From assembly GCA_020073615.1 (NCBI GenBank), contig JAIQEX010000026.1, positions 1-57,880 on the forward strand: DNA of 57,880 nt. Reading direction: 5' to 3'. Below the pieces are notes generated by a model that made no database searches, had not been told where the DNA came from, and was given only the letters and a program-made list of their open reading frames with translations. Numbering within the stretch: position 1 is the first letter of the stretch; every line of letters starts with the position of its first letter. Shown here piece after piece: positions 27,944 to 36,419 of the stretch. Source of the DNA: Terriglobia bacterium. GTDB taxonomy: Bacteria; Acidobacteriota; Terriglobia; Bryobacterales; Bryobacteraceae. The position numbers and the translations under genes were made by a program.

Positions 27944-28612
27944 GTGAAACGTACTTGCCGCTACCTTCCCTTGCTGGTCTTGTCACTCGCTTGCATCCCT
28001 TATGCCGGCGCACAGAGCTCGGTCGACTTCCAACTGGGCTTCGGGACCGCTCACGATAAGTCGACGGGAGCCGGAATCGAGTCGGACTTGAATTCGCCGA
28101 ATGCCTTTGGCGTCTGCGCGATCTCTTCGAGCCCCACCTGCAAGCAAACGCCTTCTCTCAGTGGCTTCTTCCTCGGTTTCGGGGCCGATATCATGCTGTC
28201 CAAGCATTTCGGCGTCGGCGGCGAAGCCAGCGTCACCCCCGTCAAGAGAGACTACGGCCCCCTGCAATTCCGCCAGACCTTCTACGATTTCAATGCCATT
28301 CTCGCCCCGGTAAACGAGAAGAAGGTTGCCGTACAACTGCAGGGCGGAATCGGCGGCGCCAAGACGGGCTTCTCCTTCACCTCGAGCGGCTGCGTGGGCA
28401 CCGCCGTGTGCAGCACCTCCAGCCAACCGGTGGGCAGTTCCAACCATTTCCAGATCCACGCCGGCGTCGGCATTCAGGTCTACATCAACGAGCACGTTTT
28501 CATCCGGCCGCAATTCGACCTGCACTACGTGCCCAGCTTTACCGACCAGTTTGGCAGCAATGTCTCGCCGGGAGCCATGGTCTATATCGGCTACACCATC
28601 GGCGACCGGTAG
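27944..28612 (+). CDS. outer-membrane beta-barrel-like protein
   Basis: A 222-aa exported protein. GTG 27944 has AGAGGAGA upstream and gives a clear signal peptide (LLVLSLACIPYAGAQ). The mature part alternates hydrophobic and polar residues (VDFQLGFGTAHD, FFLGFGADIMLSKHFGVGGEAS, VAVQLQGGIGGAKTGF, HAGVGIQVYINEHVFIRPQFDLHYV), typical of OmpA/OmpW-like eight-strand barrels, and ends in a barrel-like strand (MVYIGYTIGDR). It has two Cys pairs (CAISSSPTC, CVGTAVC) that could form extracellular-loop disulfides. Function unknown. Confidence 0.7.
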   Translation: MKRTCRYLPLLVLSLACIPYAGAQSSVDFQLGFGTAHDKSTGAGIESDLNSPNAFGVCAISSSPTCKQTPSLSGFFLGFGADIMLSKHFGVGGEASVTPVKRDYGPLQFRQTFYDFNAILAPVNEKKVAVQLQGGIGGAKTGFSFTSSGCVGTAVCSTSSQPVGSSNHFQIHAGVGIQVYINEHVFIRPQFDLHYVPSFTDQFGSNVSPGAMVYIGYTIGDR

Positions 28613-28638
28613 AGCAGAATGGTTCCGGGAACGGCGCC

Positions 28639-29202
28639 TCAAGTTTGCCGTGCGATCCGCGGAACGGATTCAAAGAGGCGGCGGCAGTGGGGTGACGCCT
28701 TTTTGACTCGCTCTGGCCGTATCAATCCCAGCAGATGCGGCGCGTGTTTCGTTTTGTGATACGGTCCTTTTGGCGTGCCCTTGGTGGCATCCCTTAGCCC
28801 GTCGATCACCTGCCTCTTCGGGTTATCTTCGACATTTGGATTGCCGGCGATGGTCTTCTCGCGAAACTCTTGACCATAGTAGCGCTTCAGACTTTCCGGA
28901 TCGGCCACGAACCACGATTCCATGCATTGCACCATCCAGAACACCGACTCCTTCCGCTCCGGGCCGATGCCCAGAGACTCGAACCACGTTCCGTCATCGG
29001 GTCCTTCGCTGTCCTTCAACAGAAGATTCATCGCTTGCGGATGCTTCCTGAGAGCGGTTTGAAAATCCTGGACGGCAGTGGCCCCGCCCGCAATAAATCG
29101 GGGACGACGACCCAGGCCCTGCGCCAGTTCGCCGAAGAACTGCGCAAAGCCGGGCCTCAACGCCGGATGGCCCTCGCAGTAGATCCGGACCTCGGCTACC
29201 AT
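28639..29202 (-). CDS. DUF4276 family protein (TOPRIM-like), partner of a broken AAA ATPase
   Basis: A 187-aa DUF4276 protein: VAEVRIYCEGHPALRPGF at the start, LLLKDSEGP in the middle and WMVQCMESWFVADPESL later, an acidic-residue pattern like TOPRIM nucleases. Such genes usually follow an AAA_21-type ATPase gene, as here: the ATG overlaps the ATPase stop by 7 bp. By analogy with ATPase-plus-TOPRIM defence pairs (OLD, PARIS) a phage-defence effector role is plausible, but this is inference. The ATPase is damaged, so this effector is probably no longer controlled. Confidence 0.75.
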   Translation of the reverse strand: MVAEVRIYCEGHPALRPGFAQFFGELAQGLGRRPRFIAGGATAVQDFQTALRKHPQAMNLLLKDSEGPDDGTWFESLGIGPERKESVFWMVQCMESWFVADPESLKRYYGQEFREKTIAGNPNVEDNPKRQVIDGLRDATKGTPKGPYHKTKHAPHLLGLIRPERVKKASPHCRRLFESVPRIARQT

Positions 29203-30228
29203 CGATTGCCGCCGATCTCACCCTTTCGCCACAACTCACCCAGACGATAACGCTCCAGCCATTCGTCCAGATCGCCGGACCGTAGCCGGTTGAAGCCGGT
29301 CCCGCCGTCCTCCCCGCGTTCGCAGACCACTATGGCCTCCGCATCGTCGGAGAGAGCGCTCACCAGCTCCGCTGAGTGTGTCGTCACGCAGCGCCGCCAG
29401 GAGGCAAAGAAACTTCAGGGTGCCGTCCGAGAGTCGAATCGCGGAAATCGGCTCCTCGATTCCACGCTCTTTGACATATGTCTGCGTGACCGGCCCATCG
29501 GTCTTGACGCGGACGTCATCCGCTTCTTCCCAGAATCTCCGCAGGTATTCCTTCAGCGGTTCTAGCTTCCCGGCAAAACGCAGGTCATCCAGGATCAAAG
29601 CCAGGTTGCCCCCGCCTTCCCAAAGGAAATCCTTGTGGGCCATGGTTGAAACACCGGTTCGGACCGTAGAATTCAAGTCCGTATGGAACTCGCGGAAAAC
29701 CTGAATCGCGCCCAACGCTTCACCCACGCGGGTTATGGGAGTCGGGTCCGCCGGATCCCGATAAGCCGCCAGCCCGGACTTGGACTCCGCAATCGCAGCC
29801 TCGCTGAATGCCTGATTCCCGGTCCTGTAGATTCTCACGTGGCCGGCGCTGCGCTTGAGGAATCCCGATCCGGGGTGGTCGACAACAGGCCGGAGCGATT
29901 CATTCACAATGTGGAAACTCGAAGCGCGTTCCGTAAACGCCAGGGAGTACTCCAGCGGGCGGGCGTCGCCGGGCACCGCGATTCGGGCTTCGATCGCCGC
30001 GGTCGTCCGGGGTTGCCGTTTGCCGATCCATTGCCGTACACCTCCGCCCCGCCGGATTGCCTCCTGCAGGTCGCCAGGCGCAGCCTTCAACAAAGTGATC
30101 GCCGAAATCAGGTTGGATTTTCCCGACGCATTCGGCCCGATCAGCACGTTCAGCGGCCGCAGCTCGATCGTCGCCTCCTGAAACGAAAGCAAGTCCTTCA
30201 AGGTAATGGAATCGAGCAGCATGGCCAC
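29196..30228 (-). pseudogene. AAA_21-type ATPase, internal deletion and frameshift
   Basis: The 5' part is a good SMC-like AAA_21 ATPase: LLDSITLKDLLSFQEATIEL, Walker A VLIGPNASGKSNL, and the signature-like ISAIRLSDGTLKFLCLLAAL. At about 29388 the sequence jumps from LLAALR into VTTHSAELVSALSDD in another frame, which continues to the true C-terminus (LERYRLGELWRKGEIGGNRW). Missing is the roughly 40-residue block that should hold Walker B (I-x-I-E-E-P-E). Deletion plus frameshift removes ATP hydrolysis. It is followed by an intact DUF4276 gene. Confidence 0.8.
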
Positions 30229-30259
30229 TGCTCATTGTAATGGCCACTCCGCCCGCGCG

Positions 30260-31015
30260 CTATTCCCGCGCCGCCAGCGGCGTTTCCCCGCCCAGGTCTT
30301 CCACCGCTACCGGCGGGTTGTAGTACAGGATGCGCAGGCAGCTCTCGCAGGACATCACCTCCGCGCCCCGCTTGAGGTCCTGAAAAAACTGGGGCCGCAT
30401 GGCCATGTTGCACGCGCTGCAGCGGCCGTCCACCGCCTCCGCAATGCCGATGCCTTTGCGCGCCTTGCGCACCCGCTCGTACCGCTGGTAGACCGCGGGC
30501 GTGACCGCGGACACGATCTCCGCGCGCTCCCTATGGAAATCGCGCGACGCCTTCTCGTCTTCGGCGGTGCGCGCCCGCGCTTGTTTCGTTTCCGCTTCCA
30601 CCTGCGCCTTCTCCGCCTTCAGCGCGACGTCCGCCGCCTTCACGTTCAGATCGAGCGGCTCGGATTCGCCCATCAGCTCCAGAATGCGGTCTTCGAGCTT
30701 GCCGATCTCCTTCTGGCAGAAGTCGATTTCGTTCTGAAAGGCGCGGTATTGCTCGTTGGTCTTGGCCAGGAGCATCTGGTCCTTCAGCTTGGAGATCTTC
30801 TGCTCCTGCATCTGGATCTCGCCCTCGCATTTCTTGCGCTCTTTCTGGTTGGCGGCCAGCGCCGCGCGGTCGGCCTCCAGCTTGCGCTCGTGCGCCACCA
30901 GCTTTTTTTCGATTTCGGCGATGTGCTTGGGAAGAGCGGTGATCTCGCGGGTCAGATCCGCCAGGCGATGATCGATTTCCTGCAGGCGAATCACCAACTT
31001 CAGGTCGGGAAGCAT
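30260..31015 (-). CDS. coiled-coil protein with C4 zinc ribbon
   Basis: A 251-aa protein with a long coiled coil (about residues 10-175, heptads rich in Glu, Lys and Gln) and a C-terminal zinc ribbon formed by CSACNMAMRP and CESCLRILYY. This is the CT398/DUF164-type architecture, a cytoplasmic protein whose role is unclear (links to nucleic-acid handling and to secretion are reported). It is followed on the same strand by nothing operonic; pheA lies 41 bp upstream and may share its transcript. Confidence 0.85.
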   Translation of the reverse strand: MLPDLKLVIRLQEIDHRLADLTREITALPKHIAEIEKKLVAHERKLEADRAALAANQKERKKCEGEIQMQEQKISKLKDQMLLAKTNEQYRAFQNEIDFCQKEIGKLEDRILELMGESEPLDLNVKAADVALKAEKAQVEAETKQARARTAEDEKASRDFHRERAEIVSAVTPAVYQRYERVRKARKGIGIAEAVDGRCSACNMAMRPQFFQDLKRGAEVMSCESCLRILYYNPPVAVEDLGGETPLAARE

Positions 31016-31056
31016 GCCTTATGGAATTTTAGCACGCGCGCATCGGTGCTGCCGCC

Positions 31057-31932
31057 TCAGGCGCCCTTCGGATAACAGCCCAGCACGCGCTCGAAGTCCG
31101 CGATTTCGCGCAGATGATGGATCGCGTTCTGGGCGTTGGGCGTGTCCACGCGGCCCAGGAAGTCGAGATAGAAGAGATACTCCCAGGGCTTGCCGCGCAG
31201 CGGGCGGGACTCGATTTTGGTGAGATTCAAGTCCCGCAGCGCAAACGCACTCAGGGCGCGAAACAAAGCCCCGGGTACGTTGCGCGTGCCGAACACCAGC
31301 GAAGTCTTCCAGACCGCACGATGGGCGGCCCGGACGGGGCGCCGCCGCGCGTACTCGGGAGTCCGCAGCAGGAAAAACCGCGTGAAATTCCGGCGGTCGC
31401 TTTCGATCGACCGGCGCAGAATGCGCGCGCCGTAAATCCCGGCGGCTACCGCCGAAGCGATCGCCGCGGCATCCGCCAGTCCCTCCTCCGCGATCATCTT
31501 GACGCTGCCGGCGGTGTCGTAGAACGGAATCCTCTCGATTTGCGGGTTGCGCGCGAAGAAATCCAGGCATTGGTTGAGCGCCACGGGATGCGAATAGGCG
31601 CGCCGGATTGCGGAAAACGCCACGCCCTTCGGCGCGATCAGGTTGTGCACGATGCGCACCGAGGTTTCGGCCACAATCGGCAGTTCGAAATTCACCAGGT
31701 GGTCGTAATTCTCGTGCACCGATCCGGCCAGGGTATTTTCGATCGGCACCACCGCCCCCGTGGCCTGTCCTTCCTTGAGGCTGCGGAACACATCTTCGAA
31801 GCGCTCGCACGGCAAGACTGCGGTCTCCGCTCCCGCCAGTTTGCGCGCCGCTTCTTCGCTGAACGCGCCGCGCGCCCCTTGGAAGGCGATCACCGCCGCC
31901 CCGGGCCGCAATTTCGTTCTCCTGCCGGCCAT
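31057..31932 (-). CDS. pheA: prephenate dehydratase
   Basis: Converts prephenate to phenylpyruvate in phenylalanine synthesis. The 291-aa monofunctional enzyme has FQGARGAFSEEAA, VVPIENTLAGSVHENYD, the catalytic TRF segment (NFTRFFLL) and, from about 205, an ACT regulatory domain with ALRDLNLTKIESRPL, the ESRP phenylalanine-binding motif. No chorismate mutase domain is present. Confidence 0.95.
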   Translation of the reverse strand: MAGRRTKLRPGAAVIAFQGARGAFSEEAARKLAGAETAVLPCERFEDVFRSLKEGQATGAVVPIENTLAGSVHENYDHLVNFELPIVAETSVRIVHNLIAPKGVAFSAIRRAYSHPVALNQCLDFFARNPQIERIPFYDTAGSVKMIAEEGLADAAAIASAVAAGIYGARILRRSIESDRRNFTRFFLLRTPEYARRRPVRAAHRAVWKTSLVFGTRNVPGALFRALSAFALRDLNLTKIESRPLRGKPWEYLFYLDFLGRVDTPNAQNAIHHLREIADFERVLGCYPKGA

Positions 31933-32137
31933 TCCGCTCCCTTACGTCCCGCTTACGGCCCACCGGCCCAACGCGAAAACCAGAGCCTTTTCTCCGGATA
32001 GAGCGGCGATGGTGGATTTTGGAACACTGTGTCGCGTTATGCAACGTCCCGGAACCGTGCGGCCGCTCGCCGCTCTCTCCACAACCGGGATTCTCATCAT
32101 GGGCTTACCTGTTGATTTTTCCGTCATCTTCCGCCGC

Positions 32138-32201
32138 TGTTCCGATTTCAGAACAAAAAACCCTGTTTTCCTTTGCCCGTGCTCGGGCTGCAAGCTACAA
32201 T
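32138..32201 (+). promoter_or_regulatory. promoter and possible operator before the S24-like regulator
   Basis: A -35 element TTGCCC at 32173-32178 and a -10 element TACAAT at 32196-32201 are separated by exactly 17 bp, 36 bp before the regulator ATG. Upstream, TGTTC (32138-32142) and GAACA (32151-32155) form a short inverted repeat with an 8-bp spacer, a possible binding site for the regulator itself (inference). Confidence 0.55.
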
Positions 32202-32237
32202 CGGGTTCTGCCGGTACCGTACCAGCGAGGATATAAC

Positions 32238-33011
32238 ATGGAGCGCCCCGGAGCCAAGCTCAAGCGGACCCGCGAACGGCTCAAGCTGACCTATCGCGAC
32301 GTGGAGGACGCCAGTCAGCAGGTGGCGCGGCGGCGTGGCAGCGATGAGTTCGCCATCGCCCTGAGCCGCCTCGCGGATATCGAAAACAAAGGCACCGTGC
32401 CCACCATCTTCCGGCTGTACACGCTGGCCGCCATTTACCGCCTGGAATGGCGCGAACTGCTCGGCTGGTACGGCGTTCCCGTGGAACTGTTGCCGTCCGA
32501 ATGCCTCCAGATCGGACTCGAGGAAACCCACGAAATCCGTCTCGCACCCGATCGCCCGGTTTCCATTCCGCAGCCGCTCGATTGCGAAATCGATCCCCAC
32601 AAGACCACGTTTCTCAGCACCCTGATCGGCCGCTGGGGGAAAATGCCGCTCAGCTTGCTGAACGGCCTGGATGTGAGACACCATCGCTATGGCCTGATCG
32701 GGCTCGAGGATTGGTCCATGTACCCGGTTTTGCGCCCCGGCTCGCTGGTGCTGATCGACCAGAGCCGCCGCAAGATTGCCGCCGGCGGCTGGACCAACGA
32801 ATATGACCGCCCCGTCTATTTCCTGGAGCACCGCGGCGGATATCTTTGCGGCTGGTGCGCGGTGGCGGACGGCCGTCTGCTGCTCCAGCCGCACCCCGCA
32901 TCGCAGCAGCGGCCCGCCATCTTCACTTTGGAAGAAATCGATGTCATCGGCCAGGTGACCGGCGCCGCGATGTTATGGGGATCGCAAAAACAACCCCACG
33001 CTCGCGGTTGA
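32238..33011 (+). CDS. XRE-type regulator with S24/LexA-like C-terminal domain
   Basis: A 257-aa protein. The N-terminus (GAKLKRTRERLKLTYRDVEDAS through FRLYTLAAIYRLEWRELLGWYGV) is a helix-turn-helix of the XRE kind. The C-terminal part (LIGLEDWSMYPVLRPGSLVLIDQ) matches the Ser region of S24/LexA peptidase-like folds, with Ser in the nucleophile position. The partner Lys expected before the following strand is not obvious (the strand reads VYFLEHRGGYLCGWCAV), so self-cleavage is doubtful and the domain may only dimerise. ATG 32238 follows an AGGA site. Alone in its transcript. Confidence 0.78.
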   Translation: MERPGAKLKRTRERLKLTYRDVEDASQQVARRRGSDEFAIALSRLADIENKGTVPTIFRLYTLAAIYRLEWRELLGWYGVPVELLPSECLQIGLEETHEIRLAPDRPVSIPQPLDCEIDPHKTTFLSTLIGRWGKMPLSLLNGLDVRHHRYGLIGLEDWSMYPVLRPGSLVLIDQSRRKIAAGGWTNEYDRPVYFLEHRGGYLCGWCAVADGRLLLQPHPASQQRPAIFTLEEIDVIGQVTGAAMLWGSQKQPHARG

Positions 33012-33249
33012 GTCCGGTGCGCGGCCTGCGGCTCCGGTGAAACCCTGGTACCGGAACTCCCATCCTGCAGTTCATGTTCGCCAGCCACTCGTTGGTGTGC
33101 CCCGACGCGCTGTATTCGTAGGACCTTAGTACTCGTTCCCGTTCCATATTTGGAAAATTTTTGCGAAAATCTCCCTATGACGGTACAGTCAGGTCTAGTA
33201 TAGTACTCAGCTTGAGCACGTAAATCTTATTTGGAAAAGGGACTGAATC

Positions 33250-33360
33250 ATGAAAAAGCTTGTACTCATCGCCGTGTTTGCATTTTCCTTTTTTGCCGCT
33301 GCCCGGTCCACGCAGATTGCCCCCCCGCCGGAATGCAATCCTTGCCCGTGGGTGCGCTAA
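33250..33360 (+). CDS. 36-residue exported peptide with Cys-Pro-rich tail
   Basis: Small open frame, ATG to TAA, preceded by AAAAGGGA at 8-10 bp. The peptide has a Lys-Lys N-terminus, a hydrophobic core (LVLIAVFAFSFFAAA) like a signal peptide, and a short mature part containing APPPECNPCPWVR with a C-x2-C pair. A -10-like TATAGT lies at 33199-33204. No family recognised; possibly a secreted peptide or RiPP-like precursor (inference). It precedes a membrane protein gene by 67 bp. Confidence 0.5.
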   Translation: MKKLVLIAVFAFSFFAAARSTQIAPPPECNPCPWVR

Positions 33361-33427
33361 GCCCCCAAACAGAGTGCTAGAGTTCAACGTGGCGCCCGGT
33401 GATAGAATCGGGATCTGAGATTCCGGG

Positions 33428-34216
33428 ATGTCGGGCGCCGCTATTGTTCGTCTTTTCGAACTGGTTTACCTGTTTGGGGCCGGGCTCACGGCCCTCAAAC
33501 TCTTCCGCTCGCAACTCCATCGCCGTTATCGGGTTTTCTTCGTTTATCTCCTTTTCCTGGTGCCGTATACCGGTGCTTTTCTCTGGCTCGATCTGATCCC
33601 GGGCGCGCGGTCGAATGTATATTTTTACTCCTGGGTTCTCAGCGCCCCCCTGCTGTGGGTCTTCCATATCCTGGTGGTGCTGGCCCTCTACCGGTTGATC
33701 CTGGAAAGGCATAAAGGCTTATACACTCTGGGGCGGTGGGCTATGTACCTGGTGATCCTGGTTTCGGTCGGTGTGTCCGCGCTCACGCTGCTGCCCCGCA
33801 TTACTCCGGCGATGCCCCAGCAATCCCGCATCATGGGTTATACCGTGGCCGCCGAGCGCGGCGTGGATTTCGCCCTGGTAATGTTTCTCCTTCTGATGCT
33901 GTTTCTGCTCACTCGCTATCCCGTGCCCCTCAGCCGCAACGTGGTAGTGATCGCCGTGGTCTTTGTTTTGTTTTTCCTGGGCACCAATCTGAGCCTGCTC
34001 CTCCGTAACGTCTTCGGGCTCCACCTGACGAGCGCCGTCAACACCGGCCTGACCGGAATATCCGCGGCGTGCGCGGTGGCCTGGTTGCTCCTGCTGAACC
34101 CCCAAGGCGAGGAAACACGGCAGGTTCTCCCGTGGATCGACCCGGCCCACGAGCAAACCATGCTCCGCCATCTCGACGCCTTAAACGCCGCCCTGCTAAA
34201 AGTCTCGCGAAATTAA
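33428..34216 (+). CDS. integral membrane protein with about seven helices
   Basis: A 262-aa protein with about seven membrane segments (about 5-25, 35-53, 67-88, 100-122, 140-160, 170-190, 200-222) and a cytoplasmic acidic/His C-terminus (LNPQGEETRQVLPWIDP). No catalytic motif or family seen. The preceding TAGAAT hexamer near 33402 may be a -10. It could act with the small peptide upstream, but only proximity supports this. Confidence 0.6.
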   Translation: MSGAAIVRLFELVYLFGAGLTALKLFRSQLHRRYRVFFVYLLFLVPYTGAFLWLDLIPGARSNVYFYSWVLSAPLLWVFHILVVLALYRLILERHKGLYTLGRWAMYLVILVSVGVSALTLLPRITPAMPQQSRIMGYTVAAERGVDFALVMFLLLMLFLLTRYPVPLSRNVVVIAVVFVLFFLGTNLSLLLRNVFGLHLTSAVNTGLTGISAACAVAWLLLLNPQGEETRQVLPWIDPAHEQTMLRHLDALNAALLKVSRN

Positions 34217-34324
34217 GATATAATTCCGGCCGAAACTAGTACCAATATTACCCAGTACGGAATTGAATTCCATTTGAAAGTTCCGCATACTCTAGGTGAC
34301 GGCGAATGTGCAAGGATGGCTCCA

Positions 34325-34846
34325 ATGATTACCATATCGATTCTGGCATGCCTCGGGCTGCTGCTCGCACTGTTTCTTCTGGTCAAGAGCGCGTTCCGGG
34401 GGAGCACGCTCCCTCTAACCGCCGAATGGATTAGTGAACTCTCGATCGAATGCTACCGGCCGATGATGCGCCTCCTCGATGGCGGCGATCTCGAATTCCT
34501 CCGTTCCCAACCCGGCTTCACCCCGGCCATGGCGACCAAGCTCCGCATGCAGCGCTGCCGGATCTTCCAGGGATACCTGCGCTGCCTGAGCGCCGATTTC
34601 GGCCGCGTGTGCGCCGCCATGAAGATGCTGCTGGTGCAGTCCCGCAGCGACCGGCCGGACCTGGCCGGCATCCTGCTGCAACGCCAGCTGATGTTCGCCT
34701 GGGGCATGGCCGCGGTTCAGGTTCGTCTGCATCTGTATCGTTGGGGCGTGTGTGGCGTGGACGTCACCAACCTGGTCAAGATTTTCGACCTGATGCGCCT
34801 CGATTTGCGAAGCATGGTGCCAGCCTCGGTATCGGTGGGCGCCTGA
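34325..34846 (+). CDS. membrane-anchored protein of unknown function
   Basis: A 173-aa protein starting MITISILACLGLLLALFLLVK, a membrane anchor, followed by a soluble helical domain containing ECYRPMMRLLDGGDLEFLRSQPGF, MRLHMQ-type basic patches and repeated Arg and Cys residues. ATG 34325 has AAGGA at 9 bp; ATG 34316 is in frame. I recognise no family. Its last 19 or so codons lie inside a 211-bp tandem duplication. Confidence 0.6.
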   Translation: MITISILACLGLLLALFLLVKSAFRGSTLPLTAEWISELSIECYRPMMRLLDGGDLEFLRSQPGFTPAMATKLRMQRCRIFQGYLRCLSADFGRVCAAMKMLLVQSRSDRPDLAGILLQRQLMFAWGMAAVQVRLHLYRWGVCGVDVTNLVKIFDLMRLDLRSMVPASVSVGA

Positions 34847-35212
34847 TTCCGCCCTGGCGACCACTTCGACGGTAACCCGCGCTCCAACTCGCCGCCGAGA
34901 AAGCAATGCTGCTCCGCGCGCCTGCACCCTGCGTGCGTGGGCCAGGTATGCCTGGTGCCTGGCAGTTCCGCCGACCCCGGCTACCCAGCGCACCGTCTAC
35001 TTGATGCGCCCCGATTTGCGAAGCATGGTTGCCAGCCTCGGTATTGGTGGGAGCCTGATTTCGCCCTGGCGACCACTTCGACGGTAACCCGCGCTCCAAC
35101 TCGCCGCCGAGAAAGCAATGCTGCTCCGCGTGCCCTGCACCCTGCGTGCGTGGGCCAAGTATGCTTTTGGTGCCCCGCAGTTTCGACAATCCCGGCTACC
35201 CGGCGCGCCGTC
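34791..35212. repeat. 211-bp tandem duplication covering the gene end and downstream DNA
   Basis: 34791-35001 and 35002-35212 are diverged copies of one unit. Shared blocks include CGATTTGCGAAGCATGG, GACCACTTCGACGGTAACC and GAGAAAGCAATGCTGCTCC. Copy 1 contains the 3' end of the membrane-anchored gene and its stop; copy 2 has no gene body. The remaining 400 bp up to the ABC permease hold no coding frame. Confidence 0.85.
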
Positions 35213-35246
35213 TGCGTGTTCGCGGCTCTCCGGTGAAACCTGGACT

Positions 35247-36419
35247 TCACGCCTCGTCCCAGCGGAAGAGCCACAGCGCCAGCGCGCCGAACAGAACGGT
35301 GAAGCCCAATAGGGCGGCAACCGGACCGAGGGCCCAGGCGAAACCCAGGCCGCGCCAGGTCACGCCATCGAGCGCGTCCACGGCCCAGCGCGTCGGAATG
35401 GCAAAGCTGGCCTTCTGCAGCCACTGCGGGAAGATGAACGCGGGGACCCAGGCGCCGCCCAGCATCACCAGCAGCAGCGTCGCCAGGATGGCCAAGCCGC
35501 GGGTGGCTTCCGGGGTTTTGCCCGACACCGCAATCAGCAGGCCGAATGCCGCCGTCATCAGGCCGAAAGCCACCGCGATCGCTACGAACCCCGCCAGGCT
35601 GCCTTCCACGCGGACGTGAAACACGATGCGGGCGAAGCCGAACACGACGAACATGATGAACACGGCAATGAGGGCGGAGCTGGCGGCGCGGCTGCCGATC
35701 ATTACGAAGCGCGAGATGGGCGCCGCCCGCAGCCGCTTCCAGATGCCGCTGCGCCGCTGGTAGATCATGAACATTCCCGCGTCGATTCCCATGAAGAGAA
35801 TGAACTGCACGGTCATTCCCGCGAAGGAATGGCCCATGGCGTTATACTCCACACCTTTGCGCGCGGTGACGGGCTCTTCCCGCGTGGTGAAGGGCATGGC
35901 GAAGCCGCCGCCAGAACCGCCGCCGGAACCGCCGCCGGAACCGCCGAACAGGCCGGCGCCGACCGATTCCATGACGTGCTGCGTGAGGATGCCGCGCACC
36001 ATGGCCATTTCGGCCCCGTGCGAAGGGTCGTAGAGCAACTGGAGCTCGGGCGGATGCCCCCCGCCCAACAGCGATTGCGCCGCCTGCGGGCCGAAGCCTG
36101 GGGGAATCGCCACGGCGACGGTGGTCTTGCCGCCGCGCACCGCGTCGCGCGCCTGCGCGAGCGTGCCCGGGCGGATTTCGAGCGCGCGGTCGGCGGTGAG
36201 CCCGGCCACCAGGCGGTGCGAGATGTCGCTTTGATCGTTATCGATCACCGCCACGGGGACGCGCGCCGACGGTGCGTCGTTGGCCACGCCTCCGAAAATG
36301 TATCCAAAGAACGATGCGATGAGGATGGGCGCCGCCAGGCTCATGATCACCGCGCGGCGGTCGGTGATGTACAGGTACAGGTCGCGCCGCACCAGGGCGG
36401 CAAAGGCGGTCGTGCTCAT
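35247..36419 (-). CDS. ABC-2 type transporter permease
   Basis: A 390-aa ABC-2 membrane permease (YhfA/DrrB-like group). An N-terminal membrane segment (MSLAAPILIASFFGYIFGG) precedes a large extracytoplasmic region (about 60-210) and six C-terminal helices, including WVPAFIFPQWLQKASFAIPTRW. The extracytoplasmic region contains a GGSGGGSGGGSGGG linker, unusual for the family. The ATG overlaps the ATPase stop (ATGA), so it pairs with that ATPase as an exporter of unknown substrate. Confidence 0.88.
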   Translation of the reverse strand: MSTTAFAALVRRDLYLYITDRRAVIMSLAAPILIASFFGYIFGGVANDAPSARVPVAVIDNDQSDISHRLVAGLTADRALEIRPGTLAQARDAVRGGKTTVAVAIPPGFGPQAAQSLLGGGHPPELQLLYDPSHGAEMAMVRGILTQHVMESVGAGLFGGSGGGSGGGSGGGFAMPFTTREEPVTARKGVEYNAMGHSFAGMTVQFILFMGIDAGMFMIYQRRSGIWKRLRAAPISRFVMIGSRAASSALIAVFIMFVVFGFARIVFHVRVEGSLAGFVAIAVAFGLMTAAFGLLIAVSGKTPEATRGLAILATLLLVMLGGAWVPAFIFPQWLQKASFAIPTRWAVDALDGVTWRGLGFAWALGPVAALLGFTVLFGALALWLFRWDEA

